Assembly: GCF_007997075.1 (NCBI RefSeq)
Contig: NZ_VORS01000002.1
Span: forward strand, 463,211 to 527,210
Direction: 5' to 3'
Length of the DNA stretch: 64,000 bases
DNA from: Polaribacter sp. IC073
GTDB lineage: Bacteria > Bacteroidota > Bacteroidia > Flavobacteriales > Flavobacteriaceae
Positions 41,503-51,909 of the stretch are shown here, piece after piece (within the stretch, counting starts at the first letter, position 1; the number at the start of each line of letters is the position of its first letter). The notes under the pieces were generated by a model, which worked only from the letters and a program-made list of their open reading frames with translations, was not told the origin of the DNA and searched no databases. Made by a program: the position numbers and the translations under genes.

Positions 41503-43500
41503 ATGGGACAAGATTCATTCATTTTACATTCAAATTATACACCTTCAGGTGATCAGCCTGAAGCCATTGCTAAACTTATTGCTGGTATAAATAATGGCGC
41601 AACTCATCAAACCTTAAAAGGAGTTACAGGTTCTGGTAAAACATTTACCATGGCAAATGTTATACATCGTTTAAAACGACCAACCTTAATCTTGGCACAT
41701 AATAAAACTTTGGCTGCTCAGTTATACAGCGAAATGAAAGCTTTTTTCCCTGAAAATGCGGTGGAATACTTTGTTTCCTATTACGATTACTACCAGCCAG
41801 AAGTGTATATTCCTGGGAATAGTCGGTTTATAGGTAAAAACTCTGCGGTTAACGAGCAATTAGAACGACTGCGTTTATCTACAACCAAATCATTAATTGA
41901 GCGCAAGGATGTTATTGTGGTGGCATCTGTTTCATCTGTTTATGGTCTAGGTAGCCCTGAAGCATATAGAGCACTTCAAATTCCATTAGCACGAGATACA
42001 GAAATTGAAAAGGAATTACTATTAGAACGTTTAAATCAGCTTCGGTATACTGAACAAAAAAAAGGAAAAAATAAAAAGAAACTAAAACGGGCAATGTATC
42101 AGGTAGATGACCACACAATTGATGTGTTTCCTGCTGACGCCGAAAAATTTGCTATACGCATAGAAATTGTTGCAAATACCATAAAGGCACTCTATGATAT
42201 AGATCCTATTAGTGGCCAAGTTATTAAGGAATTAGACAATTATTTAATCTCACCTAAAACCTTGTATTCAACACCACCAGATAAGTTGATGCTTGCGAGT
42301 GAAAAAATTCTTGAAGAATTAGATTTACGTGTAGCAGTGCTCAACGATGAAAATCGCTTTGTTGAAGCGGCCCGCCTTTATGAACGCACGATGGATGATG
42401 TAGAAATGATGCAACAAAAAGGATACAGTTCTGGCATAGAGAATTACTCTAGTTACCTTAGTGATCGTGACCCTAAATTACCACCAACTACCTTGCTAGA
42501 TTATTTACCGAAAGATAGTTTATTGTTTATAGATGAATCGCACGTTATGATACCACAAATATCTGCAATGCATGCCAGCGATCAAAGTCGAAAAAATAAT
42601 TTAATAGAATATGGATTTCGATTACCCTCATCAAAGAATAATCGTCCATTAAGCTTTGAAGAATTTGAAAAGTTAAAACCACAGACTATTTTTGTTTCCG
42701 CCACACCTGGCAGCTATGAACTCAAACGTTCGCAAGGAGAAACCATTAATCAAATTATTCGCCCTACGGGCTTATTGGATCCAGAGATAGAGGTACGACC
42801 GTCAAAAAATAGGATGGATGATTTGTTAGCAGAAATCTATAAACGAGTTGCAAAAGACGAACGCATTTTAGTAATGACTTTAACTAAGAAAAGTGCAGAG
42901 GAACTCAAAGATTTTATGAGTAAAAAAGGCATTCGAGTGCGATATCTTCATTCTGACATCAAGACTTCTAAACGAACTGAAATTATTGATGCTTTAAGAA
43001 CTGGTGAGTTTGATGTGTTAATCGGTATTAATTTATTGCGAGAAGGTTTGGACATACCAGAAGCTTCTTTGGTAGCAATACTCGATGCAGATCGAGCTGG
43101 TTTTCTACGTTCTGTACAAGCATTAATTCAAATTATAGGTCGTGTGGCAAGAAATACCAACGGTAAGGCTATTTTATATGCCGATAAAGTAACGAATGCA
43201 ATGCATCAAGCAATTGATGAATCTGAAAAACGACGCGAACAACAAATAACCTACAATAAGCTACATGGTATTACACCTAAATCATCAAAACGAAAAAAAG
43301 TTTTTGATTCGGAAGAATTATCAAAACCAAAAGTTCACGATGCTTTATTCTGTAAAAACCTACCCATGTTATGTAAATTGATTGGGGAACGAGAAAAAGC
43401 CTTATTAAGTTTCACCGATAAAGATGATTTAGAAAATATTGCAAAGGTGCGTATTGAATTGAATAATCTTTACAGTCAGTTTATCTTTATGAAGGGATAA
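41503..43500 (+). CDS. uvrB: Divergent UvrB-type excinuclease subunit
   Basis: The protein has 665 residues, the normal UvrB length. The Walker A GVTGSGKT (40-47), the DESH box (in FIDESHVMIP) and the motif VI region (QIIGRVARN) are present, as is the hairpin base YYDYYQPE (93-100). The hairpin itself is unusual: standard UvrB continues IPS-(S/T)-DT-(F/Y)-IEKD, whereas here it reads IPGNSRFIGKN. A lysine-rich insertion (KKGKNKKKLKR near residue 187) and a poorly conserved C-terminal UVR domain are also atypical. It may be a second, specialised UvrB acting with UvrA/UvrC encoded elsewhere. It is alone, 135 bp after the TMEM175-like gene. Confidence 0.85.
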   Translation: MGQDSFILHSNYTPSGDQPEAIAKLIAGINNGATHQTLKGVTGSGKTFTMANVIHRLKRPTLILAHNKTLAAQLYSEMKAFFPENAVEYFVSYYDYYQPEVYIPGNSRFIGKNSAVNEQLERLRLSTTKSLIERKDVIVVASVSSVYGLGSPEAYRALQIPLARDTEIEKELLLERLNQLRYTEQKKGKNKKKLKRAMYQVDDHTIDVFPADAEKFAIRIEIVANTIKALYDIDPISGQVIKELDNYLISPKTLYSTPPDKLMLASEKILEELDLRVAVLNDENRFVEAARLYERTMDDVEMMQQKGYSSGIENYSSYLSDRDPKLPPTTLLDYLPKDSLLFIDESHVMIPQISAMHASDQSRKNNLIEYGFRLPSSKNNRPLSFEEFEKLKPQTIFVSATPGSYELKRSQGETINQIIRPTGLLDPEIEVRPSKNRMDDLLAEIYKRVAKDERILVMTLTKKSAEELKDFMSKKGIRVRYLHSDIKTSKRTEIIDALRTGEFDVLIGINLLREGLDIPEASLVAILDADRAGFLRSVQALIQIIGRVARNTNGKAILYADKVTNAMHQAIDESEKRREQQITYNKLHGITPKSSKRKKVFDSEELSKPKVHDALFCKNLPMLCKLIGEREKALLSFTDKDDLENIAKVRIELNNLYSQFIFMKG

Positions 43501-43919
43501 ACTTTACTCTTACGATCTCTTTTTGATGTTCTTTATAATTTGACTTAATTTATTTTGTTGGGCTCCTGATTTTTTTTAGAAACACAACAGGTCATTTATT
43601 ATGAAATTTATGAACCCTGCTTATTAAAATTATTATAATGTGTTGAGAGTTAAAAGCGTTAAAACGGTATAAATAATATGAGGTAAATTACTTTATTTAA
43701 AAATTATTACTACGTTGTAACAAAGTCAAATCGATAACTTTATTACTATTACTTGTGCTGATTAAAGATAAATCTGTACAAGAAAAAACAATGTTTTTTT
43801 TTTTAAAAAAAAACTATAAATAAATGTGTTAAATATTTTAGCAAGGTACTTTTAGCTTCTAATACTAAAATAACTAATTGCTTCATAATTTAACGCGCTC
43901 TAGTATAGAGCTATTAATA
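43501..43919. other. A/T-rich spacer without recognisable features
   Basis: No open frame or convincing repeat was found between uvrB and the decayed egtD. A run of nine to ten T followed by nine A (43793-43812) could form a weak terminator. Confidence 0.4.
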
Positions 43920-44757
43920 ATTATTACAATCCTTGATTTTAGAAATCTGAACCTATTTTGTGTTTTCTAAAAGCGATTGTAAAGTATTGTCATTATACTT
44001 TAGTGATATTTCTGTTTGATTTCTTTTACTCAACAGTATTTTTTACAACACTTGTTTTCACTTTGTATTCTGGGTGATGTTCAAAATTCGAAACATCTAA
44101 ATCTGCATGAAATTATCTATTAATTCGATGCAATAAATTTAAATTAAATACTTTTGTAATACCTTAACTATCGTTATATACTAGACATACAATGTCTTTA
44201 GATTTAATGCTATCTAAACCTAAAAAAATTGTTTCACTTACTCACAAAGAATTACTAAGTTTATTTTTAAAAAAAATATCAGCTGTAAGACTTCCTTCCT
44301 AAGTTAGAGCCTAAAAACATTATTACTTTTTGAGGTTTTTTTGTGAATATGTCTTCCAATACTCCAAAATACTCTTCATACTTAATTTCTATATCTAAGT
44401 TATAAAATTCCTTTTTTAATGCAGTTTCTAAAGTATTTAAGGTAGGTTTAGATGTATCTATAGGCACGTATATTAACTTATAGTATTCTGCAAATAGTAC
44501 TTTTAAAAAAGTTTCCACTTTTTTCTTCTCTAGCACCTAAACCTATTTTAACTGATTTGTTCAACTTTAATATGCTAATAATTTTTTCGCTTAAATATCA
44601 AAAATTTCATATTTCAGAGCCTTAGGTAATATGCTGTTAGATTCATAATTTAAAGAATAATTCACCCTCTATCTCACCATAAAAATATTTTGAAAGTAAT
44701 CGTTTTAGTTGAGTTATCTAAATACTTAAAAACGTCCGTTTTAAATTTTGTTTTCAT
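43920..44757 (-). pseudogene. egtD: L-histidine N-alpha-methyltransferase (EgtD), decayed
   Basis: Minus-strand translation in shifting frames gives, in order, MKTKFKTDVFKYLDNSTKTI, KYFYGEIEGELFFK, MNLTAYYL, LSEKIISILKLNKSVKI, ETFLKVLFAEYYKLIYVPID, KKEFYNLDIEIKYEEYFGVL, KVIMFLGSNLG, FNLNLLHRINR and NDNTLQSLLENTK. These follow the EgtD family (SAM-dependent histidine trimethylation, the first step of ergothioneine synthesis) from start to near the end. At least five frameshifts or stops make it non-functional. It begins 1 bp after the stop of the egtB remnant, the normal operon order. Confidence 0.85.
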
Positions 44758-44758
44758 A

Positions 44759-45290
44759 TTATTTCGCTCGTTTTATCACCAAAAAATACCTACTCATTTC
44801 TGGTGAAATAAATTTCTATAAGTTGGTCTGCTCATCGCTACTTCCTTTTAAATTCATAAGATTTATTATAGATTTACCATTGAACCCTCCAACAGCTCCT
44901 GCATCTTGTTTATCATTAAGATAAGGTAAATAGACAAAATTAGTCCATTCCAAATTTTCCACCAATTTGATTGTGTATTTGCAACTTCCTACTCAAATTC
45001 TGTAGCTAATCCTTTGTCTCTAAAATTAGCATAAACTTGCTCATAAAAAATAAATATGAGTGCCTGAGCTTATAAATTCAAGAACGCTGCACCTGCTGTA
45101 TGTAAAAGACCAAGTAGTATTTTTAATACTCCAAATACAAAGGAGTTGTAATCTTATTAGTATTAACAAAATGTCAATCACCACCCAACCACTCTTTTTG
45201 TTTATTGTGGCCATTAATTCTAACATTCACAAATGGTAAACAATCTATTTACAGTGGCATAATTTTCCAAGAATAAATGATGATAGCCTA
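44759..45290 (-). pseudogene. egtB: Ergothioneine synthase EgtB, decayed and 5'-truncated
   Basis: Minus-strand frames yield NKITTPLY, YEQVYANFRDKGLATEFE, EVANTQSNWWKIWNG, then WTNFVYLPYLNDKQDAGAVG, GFNGKSIINLMNLKGSS and SPEMSRYFLVIKRAK with a stop at 44759. This is the C-terminal formylglycine-enzyme-like half of EgtB (family pattern YANFKGKRLPTEFEWE ... LPYP-F ... GAVGE-NGKFM ... G-R-AK). EgtB normally joins cysteine to hercynine with O2. The N-terminal DinB-like half is missing; homology fades near 45290, close to the end of the urea transporter gene. Confidence 0.83.
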
Positions 45291-45338
45291 ATTAGTTATC
45301 ATAACAAAAGTCCTTTTGTAGTAAATATCCTTTTCTAT

Positions 45339-46298
45339 TTAACTTTTTTTTAATGGAAAAGCGTTCTCAACAATTATCAATCCTTTTCGTGTTAGCAATA
45401 AAATCCACATTGTAGCTACAAACGGAAACGTATAAGGTGGCACTCCTATTTTTATTAGATAGTCATCTATAATCACCGTAACTACAGTACTTAAAACTAC
45501 CCAAAACCCATCTCTATGCCGGGTTCCAGCAAAGGCGAGAGCACAGAGCACCGCATTAAAACTAAACATTCCTGTATCTATTGACGATTCGGGACTATTA
45601 AGTAAATGGGATACTGAAATAGCCAAAATAGAAGCAAAAATGCCATACAATGCGGCAATAGGTTTGTTAACGTAAACTCCGAATAGAAATAACAATCCCG
45701 CAATTAAACTTCCTTGAAACATTACTTGTCCGAAACCGTGCGTGGAAAAAATAAGATCATCATCTATTCTATCATCGTCGTACTCGATACCGACTTGCTC
45801 TAGCGCGTCTTCAAACATCTCAGCCGTAGGTTCTTGTAAAAAATTCTCTTCGGCAGTGGGATGCTGTACTAAAGGCATAAAATTTGTTGTATTCACAAGC
45901 GAAACAACCACCCACCCCATCACAACAAAAGGAAATGTAAAGACCTGAAGGTTTTTAATAATAGCGAAATGCATTATTAATGTCGCAATCACTGAAGCCA
46001 CAATAATACAAAAAACAGACTCCCAGGATAAACCGTATTTATAGACGATAATTATTCCTATTAAAGCCGCATTAAAACCATAAAGCCCTTGATTAAGGGC
46101 TTTATGGTTTTTTTTACTAAGTAAATAACCTGAAACGCTGCCGGTTATTGTTGCTATCACTAAACCGATTGCCATTAACCAAGAGTTGTATAATACACCT
46201 AAAAGAAAAAGCAACCCTGTAATAGCATTCTCTTGCAGCATTATTTGAGCAATACCTTTAAGGTTAATTACACTAAATTGTTTAATTTTTTTAATCAT
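45339..46298 (-). CDS. Urea transporter (UT family)
   Basis: The protein has 319 residues with two homologous halves, each containing the pattern QIMLQENAITGLLFLLGVLY / QVMFQGSLIAGLLFLFGVYV and a later GLYGFNAALIGI / GMFSFNAVLCAL. This duplication is the hallmark of trimeric urea channels. An acidic linker between the halves (residues about 155-188, with many Asp/Glu) is longer than usual. It is the last gene of the urease operon, 18 bp after the nickel-transporter-like gene, and would bring urea to the cytoplasmic urease. Confidence 0.92.
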   Translation of the reverse strand: MIKKIKQFSVINLKGIAQIMLQENAITGLLFLLGVLYNSWLMAIGLVIATITGSVSGYLLSKKNHKALNQGLYGFNAALIGIIIVYKYGLSWESVFCIIVASVIATLIMHFAIIKNLQVFTFPFVVMGWVVVSLVNTTNFMPLVQHPTAEENFLQEPTAEMFEDALEQVGIEYDDDRIDDDLIFSTHGFGQVMFQGSLIAGLLFLFGVYVNKPIAALYGIFASILAISVSHLLNSPESSIDTGMFSFNAVLCALAFAGTRHRDGFWVVLSTVVTVIIDDYLIKIGVPPYTFPFVATMWILLLTRKGLIIVENAFPLKKS

Positions 46299-46316
46299 CT
46301 GTTTATTTTAATATTA

Positions 46317-47021
46317 TTACCAGCCCAAGAAAATCATTCCTGCACCACATGTTACAATAGTTCCTCCCGCTATAGCTGTCATATATTTCTCGAAGAAATC
46401 TGTTTTTATTAATTTAAAGCCATAGTGACCCAGAACAACCATTATCACCATCATTAATAGGGTAAAAAACAAAAACACACTGGTAATAAGGTAAATACCA
46501 TAAGTAGAATTCATGATCGCCGGATAGGTTAACAACGGAATCATTGGTTCGCAAGGCCCTAATAAAAAGATAATAAACATTACCCAAGGTGTTACCTTTT
46601 TTCTTTCTGAAGGCATAACAGGACCTTGCTTATGCTGGTGTTGGTAAACATAAACATCGCCACTATCATACACATCAAAATGTTTATGCTTTTTATTACG
46701 ATAGGCTTGATATAAGCCTACTAACATAAACACCACACCAAAAACAAATAAAGCCCAAGCCGCCAAACCGCCTCTTAAACCCTCAAACCACGATAATTTA
46801 TTTAAAGAAAACCCAATAGCAACACCACCTAAGGCTAATACTACAGAACTCATTACGTGACCAATACCACAAACAATAGTCCAAAAAACGGTGCGTTTAA
46901 GGGTCCAACTTTTAGCTTTTCCTATTGCTATAAACGGGATGTAATGATCTGGCCCAGTTAGAGTATGAAGCACACTAATTGAGACTGCCGCTATTAACAA
47001 TACATTTAACTCTGATTCCAT
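46317..47021 (-). CDS. NicO/UreH-type nickel transporter
   Basis: The protein has 234 residues and about six membrane segments. HTLTGPDHYIPFIAI in the first helix matches the H-x4-DH metal motif of the NicO/RcnA/UreH transporters, and a His-containing cytoplasmic loop (YVYQHQHKQG) follows. The FLLGPCEPMIPLLTYPA block in the fourth segment is also conserved in urease-linked members. Its place directly after ureD (2-bp gap) supports nickel import for urease maturation. Direction and metal are inferred from context. Confidence 0.85.
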   Translation of the reverse strand: MESELNVLLIAAVSISVLHTLTGPDHYIPFIAIGKAKSWTLKRTVFWTIVCGIGHVMSSVVLALGGVAIGFSLNKLSWFEGLRGGLAAWALFVFGVVFMLVGLYQAYRNKKHKHFDVYDSGDVYVYQHQHKQGPVMPSERKKVTPWVMFIIFLLGPCEPMIPLLTYPAIMNSTYGIYLITSVFLFFTLLMMVIMVVLGHYGFKLIKTDFFEKYMTAIAGGTIVTCGAGMIFLGW

Positions 47022-47023
47022 AT

Positions 47024-47839
47024 CTATATTAACTTAATCTCTATTTCTTTTTTGCGAAGTGCATTCGCTTGATTATCTAATTGTATTCGTATTTTCTTTA
47101 AGGCTATAAAAAGCTGCTCTCCAGAATTACCCAAGACTCTTATAGCACAAGCATCTTCCGAAAGTTTTGAAACTCCAAAAATCATATCATCTTCCTCTGC
47201 AAGCACTGTAGTCATTAATTCTATATGTTCTTTTACAGAATGAAAAGGATCGATACATACAAAGTTTGCTTGATAAGTAAATTCCTCATATTGCCCAATC
47301 GATTTAAAATCTATCGCTGAAGGTTTCAGATATAAATTGTCTTTATAAAACAATTTACCTTCGCGATAAATTTCAGTAAGACTGTTGTATTTAATAAAGG
47401 CAAACGATTCACCATTCAACTTACGACCACAAGCCAAAATTTCACCCCAAACAAGAACACTATTTGCCGCGAGGTTTATGGTGTTTTTACTATTAAAAAT
47501 AGCGCCTTTATGCGGCACGGAAGGATGTGGTAAATGACTAAAGTATGCGTTTTCCTCAATATTTACATTCATTTCCTGCCTAGCGCCATCAGGCGTGTCG
47601 TATACCCGTTGATACGATTGTGTTTGTATATTAAGCAAGGTTTCTTTTTTAACGTTTACATCTATTTTATAATGATCATGATTAAAAAAACCTGGTGAAG
47701 AACTCATAATCATAACTTCAAGTAACGGGTTACTTTTATCTTCTCGCACCTCAACCACATTAAATGGCGGGGTAAAAAAAGTATCTTTTAAAATAGTAAC
47801 CTCTCTATACAGACTAGTTTCAACACTATATTGTCCCAT
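47024..47839 (-). CDS. ureD: Urease accessory protein UreD
   Basis: The protein has 271 residues, full length. It has UreD-type beta-sheet motifs such as VMIMSSSPGFFNHDHYKIDV, the SYQRVYDTPDGARQEMNV segment and FSHLPHPSVPHKGAIF. UreD docks on the urease apoprotein and forms the tunnel for nickel delivery from the UreF-UreG complex. It starts 3 bp after ureG. Confidence 0.93.
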   Translation of the reverse strand: MGQYSVETSLYREVTILKDTFFTPPFNVVEVREDKSNPLLEVMIMSSSPGFFNHDHYKIDVNVKKETLLNIQTQSYQRVYDTPDGARQEMNVNIEENAYFSHLPHPSVPHKGAIFNSKNTINLAANSVLVWGEILACGRKLNGESFAFIKYNSLTEIYREGKLFYKDNLYLKPSAIDFKSIGQYEEFTYQANFVCIDPFHSVKEHIELMTTVLAEEDDMIFGVSKLSEDACAIRVLGNSGEQLFIALKKIRIQLDNQANALRKKEIEIKLI

Positions 47840-47842
47840 ATT

Positions 47843-48484
47843 TTAGTATTCTAGTGCTGGTTCAGATGCTTTCTCTTCTATTAAAGCATATTTTTTAATC
47901 CAATTGATAACATCTTCTAAACCGTCTCCTCTCATTAAATCGGTAAACACAAAAGGCGTTCCTTGGCGCATTTTACTGGAATCTGCACGCATCACCTCAA
48001 GATCGGCATTAACGTAAGGTGCTAGATCGATCTTATTAATAACTAAAAGGTCTGAACGCGTAATTCCGGGTCCCCCTTTGCGCGGTATTTTTTCGCCTTC
48101 AGCCACCGAAATCACAAAAATGGTTACATCGGCTAAATCTGGACTAAACGTTGCCGAAAGATTATCTCCACCGCTTTCGATAAATACTATTTCAATTTCT
48201 GGATGACGGTCAACCATTTCGTCGATAGCCTCCAAATTCATACTAGCATCTTCACGAATGGCAGTATGCGGACAGCCCCCTGTTTCTACGCCAATAATGC
48301 GATCGGCTGGTAATAATGAGTTTTTTGTTAAGTACTCGGCATCTTCTTTCGTGTAGATATCGTTGGTGATAACACCAATACTGTACTCTTTTGCTATTTT
48401 ATGTGAAAGCTTTTCAATTAAAGCTGTTTTTCCTGAACCTACTGGCCCCGCAACTCCTATTTTAATATAATTTCTCTCTTCCAT
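47843..48484 (-). CDS. ureG: Urease accessory GTPase UreG
   Basis: The protein has 213 residues. The P-loop GPVGSGKT is at 13-20 and the nickel-binding CPH motif appears in [16 protein letters not shown], with NKIDLAPYV as the base-specificity motif. UreG uses GTP hydrolysis to deliver Ni to urease through UreF/UreD. It has a short C-terminal tail without a His cluster. Confidence 0.97.
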   Translation of the reverse strand: MEERNYIKIGVAGPVGSGKTALIEKLSHKIAKEYSIGVITNDIYTKEDAEYLTKNSLLPADRIIGVETGGCPHTAIREDASMNLEAIDEMVDRHPEIEIVFIESGGDNLSATFSPDLADVTIFVISVAEGEKIPRKGGPGITRSDLLVINKIDLAPYVNADLEVMRADSSKMRQGTPFVFTDLMRGDGLEDVINWIKKYALIEEKASEPALEY

Positions 48485-48519
48485 TTTATATGTGATATTT
48501 TTTGATTATTAATTATTTT

Positions 48520-49218
48520 TTAAGACATATATAGTCTTGAATACAAGGTTTCGTGTTGCATACATCTAATATCGAATGCGGGATTACAAAGTCCGCGCAT
48601 ATCTTCATCTAGTATTAATGTTTCGTCCACAACCTGCGCTATTAAATCGTGCATTTTATATAAAATATCCTGTCCGTCCATTTGCCCAAGCGGCACCAAT
48701 TTAACACTGTTAGTCACCATATTTACAGCAGCGTTATAATAAAAAGCGCTTAACACAGGTTTGATTTCTGCCCCTAAAAGAGCCGTAATCATTCCAAATA
48801 CAACGGCAAAATGACCTGGGGTTTCTTTATTTTTCACCTTATTGAAAAACACGTGCATCACTTCATAATCGTGTAATCTAACATAGATTTTAAGTAATCG
48901 TGTTCCTAATTTTAAACTACCGTCGCGTACTTCCATTGGGGCTTTTAAAGCGTGCGCTTCGTTATCTAATTCTAAAAGAGCCTCTAAATTGTTTTCTAAC
49001 CCATATCTAAAAACGTCACGAACAAAGACACCGTCGTTATATTTAAAGTTATAAAGAAGCATATTTTGCACAAATTCGCGCGTACTTTCCACATCTCTAA
49101 CCACGTTTTGCTGTATGTAGGTTTCCAATCCGTTGGAATGAGAATACCCTCCTATCGGCAAGGTGGGGTCTGAAATATGCAGTAACTCTAATAGTATTTT
49201 TTGTTTATTATTTGCCAT
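48520..49218 (-). CDS. ureF: Urease accessory protein UreF
   Basis: The protein has 232 residues and is all-helical. Characteristic segments are LLHISDPTLPIGGYSHSNGLETY near the N-terminus and the C-terminal MQHETLYSRLYMS. UreF bridges UreD and UreG in the maturation complex. It lies 35 bp upstream of ureG and 5 bp after ureE. Confidence 0.95.
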   Translation of the reverse strand: MANNKQKILLELLHISDPTLPIGGYSHSNGLETYIQQNVVRDVESTREFVQNMLLYNFKYNDGVFVRDVFRYGLENNLEALLELDNEAHALKAPMEVRDGSLKLGTRLLKIYVRLHDYEVMHVFFNKVKNKETPGHFAVVFGMITALLGAEIKPVLSAFYYNAAVNMVTNSVKLVPLGQMDGQDILYKMHDLIAQVVDETLILDEDMRGLCNPAFDIRCMQHETLYSRLYMS

Positions 49219-49223
49219 ACTAT

Positions 49224-49733
49224 TTACTGTTTTGTTGTGAGGTCTAAAATTCTTGAGAATAGCGACGGACTATCATTTCCATTTCCGTGTGCATGCCCGA
49301 TGTTTGCTTTTAGCATATTAAGTAACTGGCAATGTTTTTTTTCTACGATATATCCTGTAACTTCTAATAGACGTTCTAGCGGCTTTTCGTAAGGCACTAG
49401 AACTTTCTCGTCTTGAATGAAAATAGGCAAATGTTTATTACCAATTTCGTAGCAAACAGTCCCCATTTCTACGATGTTTCTTGGGGTAACTTGTATACTA
49501 TCACAGGGCAATACATCGACTATAACCAAAGTATTATCATCTTCTAACACAATGTCTCCTTGATGCAAGCGCTGACCTTCTTTTAAGAACTTAATAGCCA
49601 CTTCACGACCTCCTTCTGTCTTTTTACGCATAATGCGCTTGGTCATTTCAAACCATTCCAAAGACAGTGTATCTATTGTTTTATTTCCTACAGAATAGGT
49701 TTTTATATTTCCTATAACTTCTTTACAAAGCAT
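49224..49733 (-). CDS. ureE: Urease accessory nickel chaperone UreE
   Basis: The protein has 169 residues. The N-terminal peptide-binding domain carries the RMRKKTEGGREVAIKF-like block, and the C-terminal metal-binding domain includes GNKHLPIFI, containing the conserved interface His. The tail (GHAHGNGND) has only two histidines rather than the long His-rich tail of some UreE proteins, so nickel storage capacity is probably low. Confidence 0.93.
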   Translation of the reverse strand: MLCKEVIGNIKTYSVGNKTIDTLSLEWFEMTKRIMRKKTEGGREVAIKFLKEGQRLHQGDIVLEDDNTLVIVDVLPCDSIQVTPRNIVEMGTVCYEIGNKHLPIFIQDEKVLVPYEKPLERLLEVTGYIVEKKHCQLLNMLKANIGHAHGNGNDSPSLFSRILDLTTKQ

Positions 49734-49799
49734 ATTATCATTTCATTTAAAAAAAACGACTCGACAGTAATATAGGTGCCGAATCGTTTTAAATTAATA

Positions 49800-51521
49800 C
49801 TAAAATAAAAAGTAACGTTGTGCTAATGGCACTGTGTCAATAGCCTCACAGGTTACTTTTACACCATCTACTTTTACTTCATAAGTTTCTGGATTAACAT
49901 CTATAACTGGTGTTTTGTCGTTATGAATTAAATCTTTCTTAGAAATATTTCTACAGTTTGATACCGCAAATAATTGCTTTTTCAATCCGTATTTTTCTTT
50001 TACATTATTAGTCATTGCCGCTTTAGAAACGAAAGTTGCACATGTTTTATGTACCGCTGAACCTAGACCTCCAAACATTGGACGCATCATAACGGGTTGT
50101 GGTGTTGGAATAGACCCGTTTGGATCTCCCATTTTACTTGCAATACACATACCTCCTTTAACAATCATCTCTGGTTTTGCACCAAATAAAGCCGGTTTCC
50201 AAAGTACAAGATCTGCCATTTTACCTGGTTCGATAGAACCTACATGATGAGAAACACCGTGAGCAATCGCAGGATTAATCGTGTATTTAGCTACATAACG
50301 TTTTGCACGGAAGTTATCAGCTTCCATTTCTTTATCTTCTTCTAAAAACCCTTGTTGAATCTTATTCTTATGCGCTGTTTGCCATGTTCTTGAGATGGTT
50401 TCTCCAACACGTCCCATAGCTTGCGAATCGGAACTCATAATACTAAAAACGCCCATATCTTGAAGAATATCTTCGGCTGCGATGGTTTCTGGTCTAATTC
50501 TAGAATCGGCAAAAGCAACATCTTCCGGGATGCTTTTACTTAAATGGTGACACACCATTAGCATATCTAAATGCTCATCGATGGTGTTTTTAGTAAATGG
50601 ACGCGTAGGGTTTGTAGAAGCTGGCAATACGTTTGGATACATTGCTGCTTTAATAATATCTGGCGCATGACCACCTCCTGCACCTTCAGTATGGAATGTG
50701 TGGATGGTTCTTCCGTTTATAGCATCGATAGTATCTTCTAAAAAACCAGCCTCATTTAAGGTGTCAGAGTGCAGGGCTACTTGAATATCATATTCATCGG
50801 CAACTGTTAATGCCGCATCTATAACAGATGCGGTTGCTCCCCAATCTTCGTGTATTTTTAAACCTAATGCTCCAGCTTCAATTTGTTCTTTTAAAGGCGC
50901 TAAATGAGAGCAATTTCCTTTTCCGAAGAATCCTATATTCATAGGAAGATTATCTGTTGCTTGCAGCATACGTTCAATATTCCAAGCTCCTGGCGTTACG
51001 GTTGTGGCATTGGTACCGTCGAAAGGTCCTGTTCCACCACCAATCATAGTCGTAATACCACTATAAAGAGCGTGCTCTATTTGTTGTGGTGATATAAAGT
51101 GAATATGTGAATCTATTCCTCCTGGCGTTGCGATAAGGTTTTCTCCACTATGTACCTCGGTAGACGCACCGATAATCATATTTAGATCAACGTTCTCCAT
51201 CGTATCAGGGTTCCCGGCTTTTCCAACACCAACAATTTTCCCGTCTTTGATACCGATATCCCCTTTTACAATACCCCAATGATCTAAAACAGTAGCGTTT
51301 AAGATTACTAAATCTAAAACACCACTATCGCGGGTTGCTGTACTAGATTGTGCCATTCCATCACGAACGGTTTTACCACCACCAAATTTATTTTCTTCAC
51401 CATAATACGTGAAATCCTTTTCAATTTCAATAAATAGTTCAGTGTCTCCTAATCTTATTTTATCGCCAACTGTAGGACCGTACATATTGGCATACTTAAT
51501 TCTATCTATTTTTAAACTCAT
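49800..51521 (-). CDS. ureC: Urease alpha subunit
   Basis: The protein has 573 residues. All active-site residues are visible: His139 and His141 (DSHIHF), carbamylated Lys222 (GLKIHEDWG), His251 (ALHSD), His277 ([15 protein letters not shown]), the flap Cys324-His325 (MVCHHLS) and Asp365 (SSDSQAMG). It hydrolyses urea to ammonia and carbamate using a Ni-Ni centre. It overlaps ureB by 4 bp. Confidence 0.98.
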   Translation of the reverse strand: MSLKIDRIKYANMYGPTVGDKIRLGDTELFIEIEKDFTYYGEENKFGGGKTVRDGMAQSSTATRDSGVLDLVILNATVLDHWGIVKGDIGIKDGKIVGVGKAGNPDTMENVDLNMIIGASTEVHSGENLIATPGGIDSHIHFISPQQIEHALYSGITTMIGGGTGPFDGTNATTVTPGAWNIERMLQATDNLPMNIGFFGKGNCSHLAPLKEQIEAGALGLKIHEDWGATASVIDAALTVADEYDIQVALHSDTLNEAGFLEDTIDAINGRTIHTFHTEGAGGGHAPDIIKAAMYPNVLPASTNPTRPFTKNTIDEHLDMLMVCHHLSKSIPEDVAFADSRIRPETIAAEDILQDMGVFSIMSSDSQAMGRVGETISRTWQTAHKNKIQQGFLEEDKEMEADNFRAKRYVAKYTINPAIAHGVSHHVGSIEPGKMADLVLWKPALFGAKPEMIVKGGMCIASKMGDPNGSIPTPQPVMMRPMFGGLGSAVHKTCATFVSKAAMTNNVKEKYGLKKQLFAVSNCRNISKKDLIHNDKTPVIDVNPETYEVKVDGVKVTCEAIDTVPLAQRYFLF

Positions 51522-51892
51522 GATTTTTTATTTTTAAAGGATTCGTGTTCTACATTTAACATGGCTCTTTTTAAATTTTGAGGATTCATCGTATCACCTA
51601 CAGACAGATTGTTTAATCCGAATGAGTTGCGTTTACCTCCCAATCTTACGAGTTCAATTTTTGTAGATTCTCCGGGTTCAAAGCGAACAGCAGTTCCTGA
51701 AGGGATATTTAAACGGTGTCCATATGCCTTTTCGCGGTCGAACTCCATTTCTCTATTCACCTCAAAAAAGTGATAATGAGACCCTATTTGTACTGGTCTG
51801 TCTCCTTTATTAATAACTTTTAATTTTAGCACTTTTCGCCCCGAGTTGCACTCGATGGCTTCTTTTTTTAATAGGTATTCTCCTGGTATCAT
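51518..51892 (-). CDS. ureB: Urease beta subunit
   Basis: The protein has 124 residues with [20 protein letters not shown] at the start and the [15 protein letters not shown] strand (here [17 protein letters not shown]) typical of UreB, plus the late [15 protein letters not shown] segment. It is a separate subunit rather than fused to gamma, as in most bacteria. Its end overlaps ureC by 4 bp. Confidence 0.97.
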   Translation of the reverse strand: MIPGEYLLKKEAIECNSGRKVLKLKVINKGDRPVQIGSHYHFFEVNREMEFDREKAYGHRLNIPSGTAVRFEPGESTKIELVRLGGKRNSFGLNNLSVGDTMNPQNLKRAMLNVEHESFKNKKS

Positions 51893-51909
51893 TGTATTAT
51901 TATTAAAGG

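Noticed and set aside
44279..44536. An 85-codon minus-strand open frame as an independent small gene
   Set aside because: Its sequence (YVPID ... FLGSN) continues the EgtD homology on both sides in other frames, so it is a surviving piece of the pseudogene.
45041..45226. A 61-codon minus-strand open frame as a gene
   Set aside because: It falls within the decayed egtB, mostly in a frame that is not the ancestral one.
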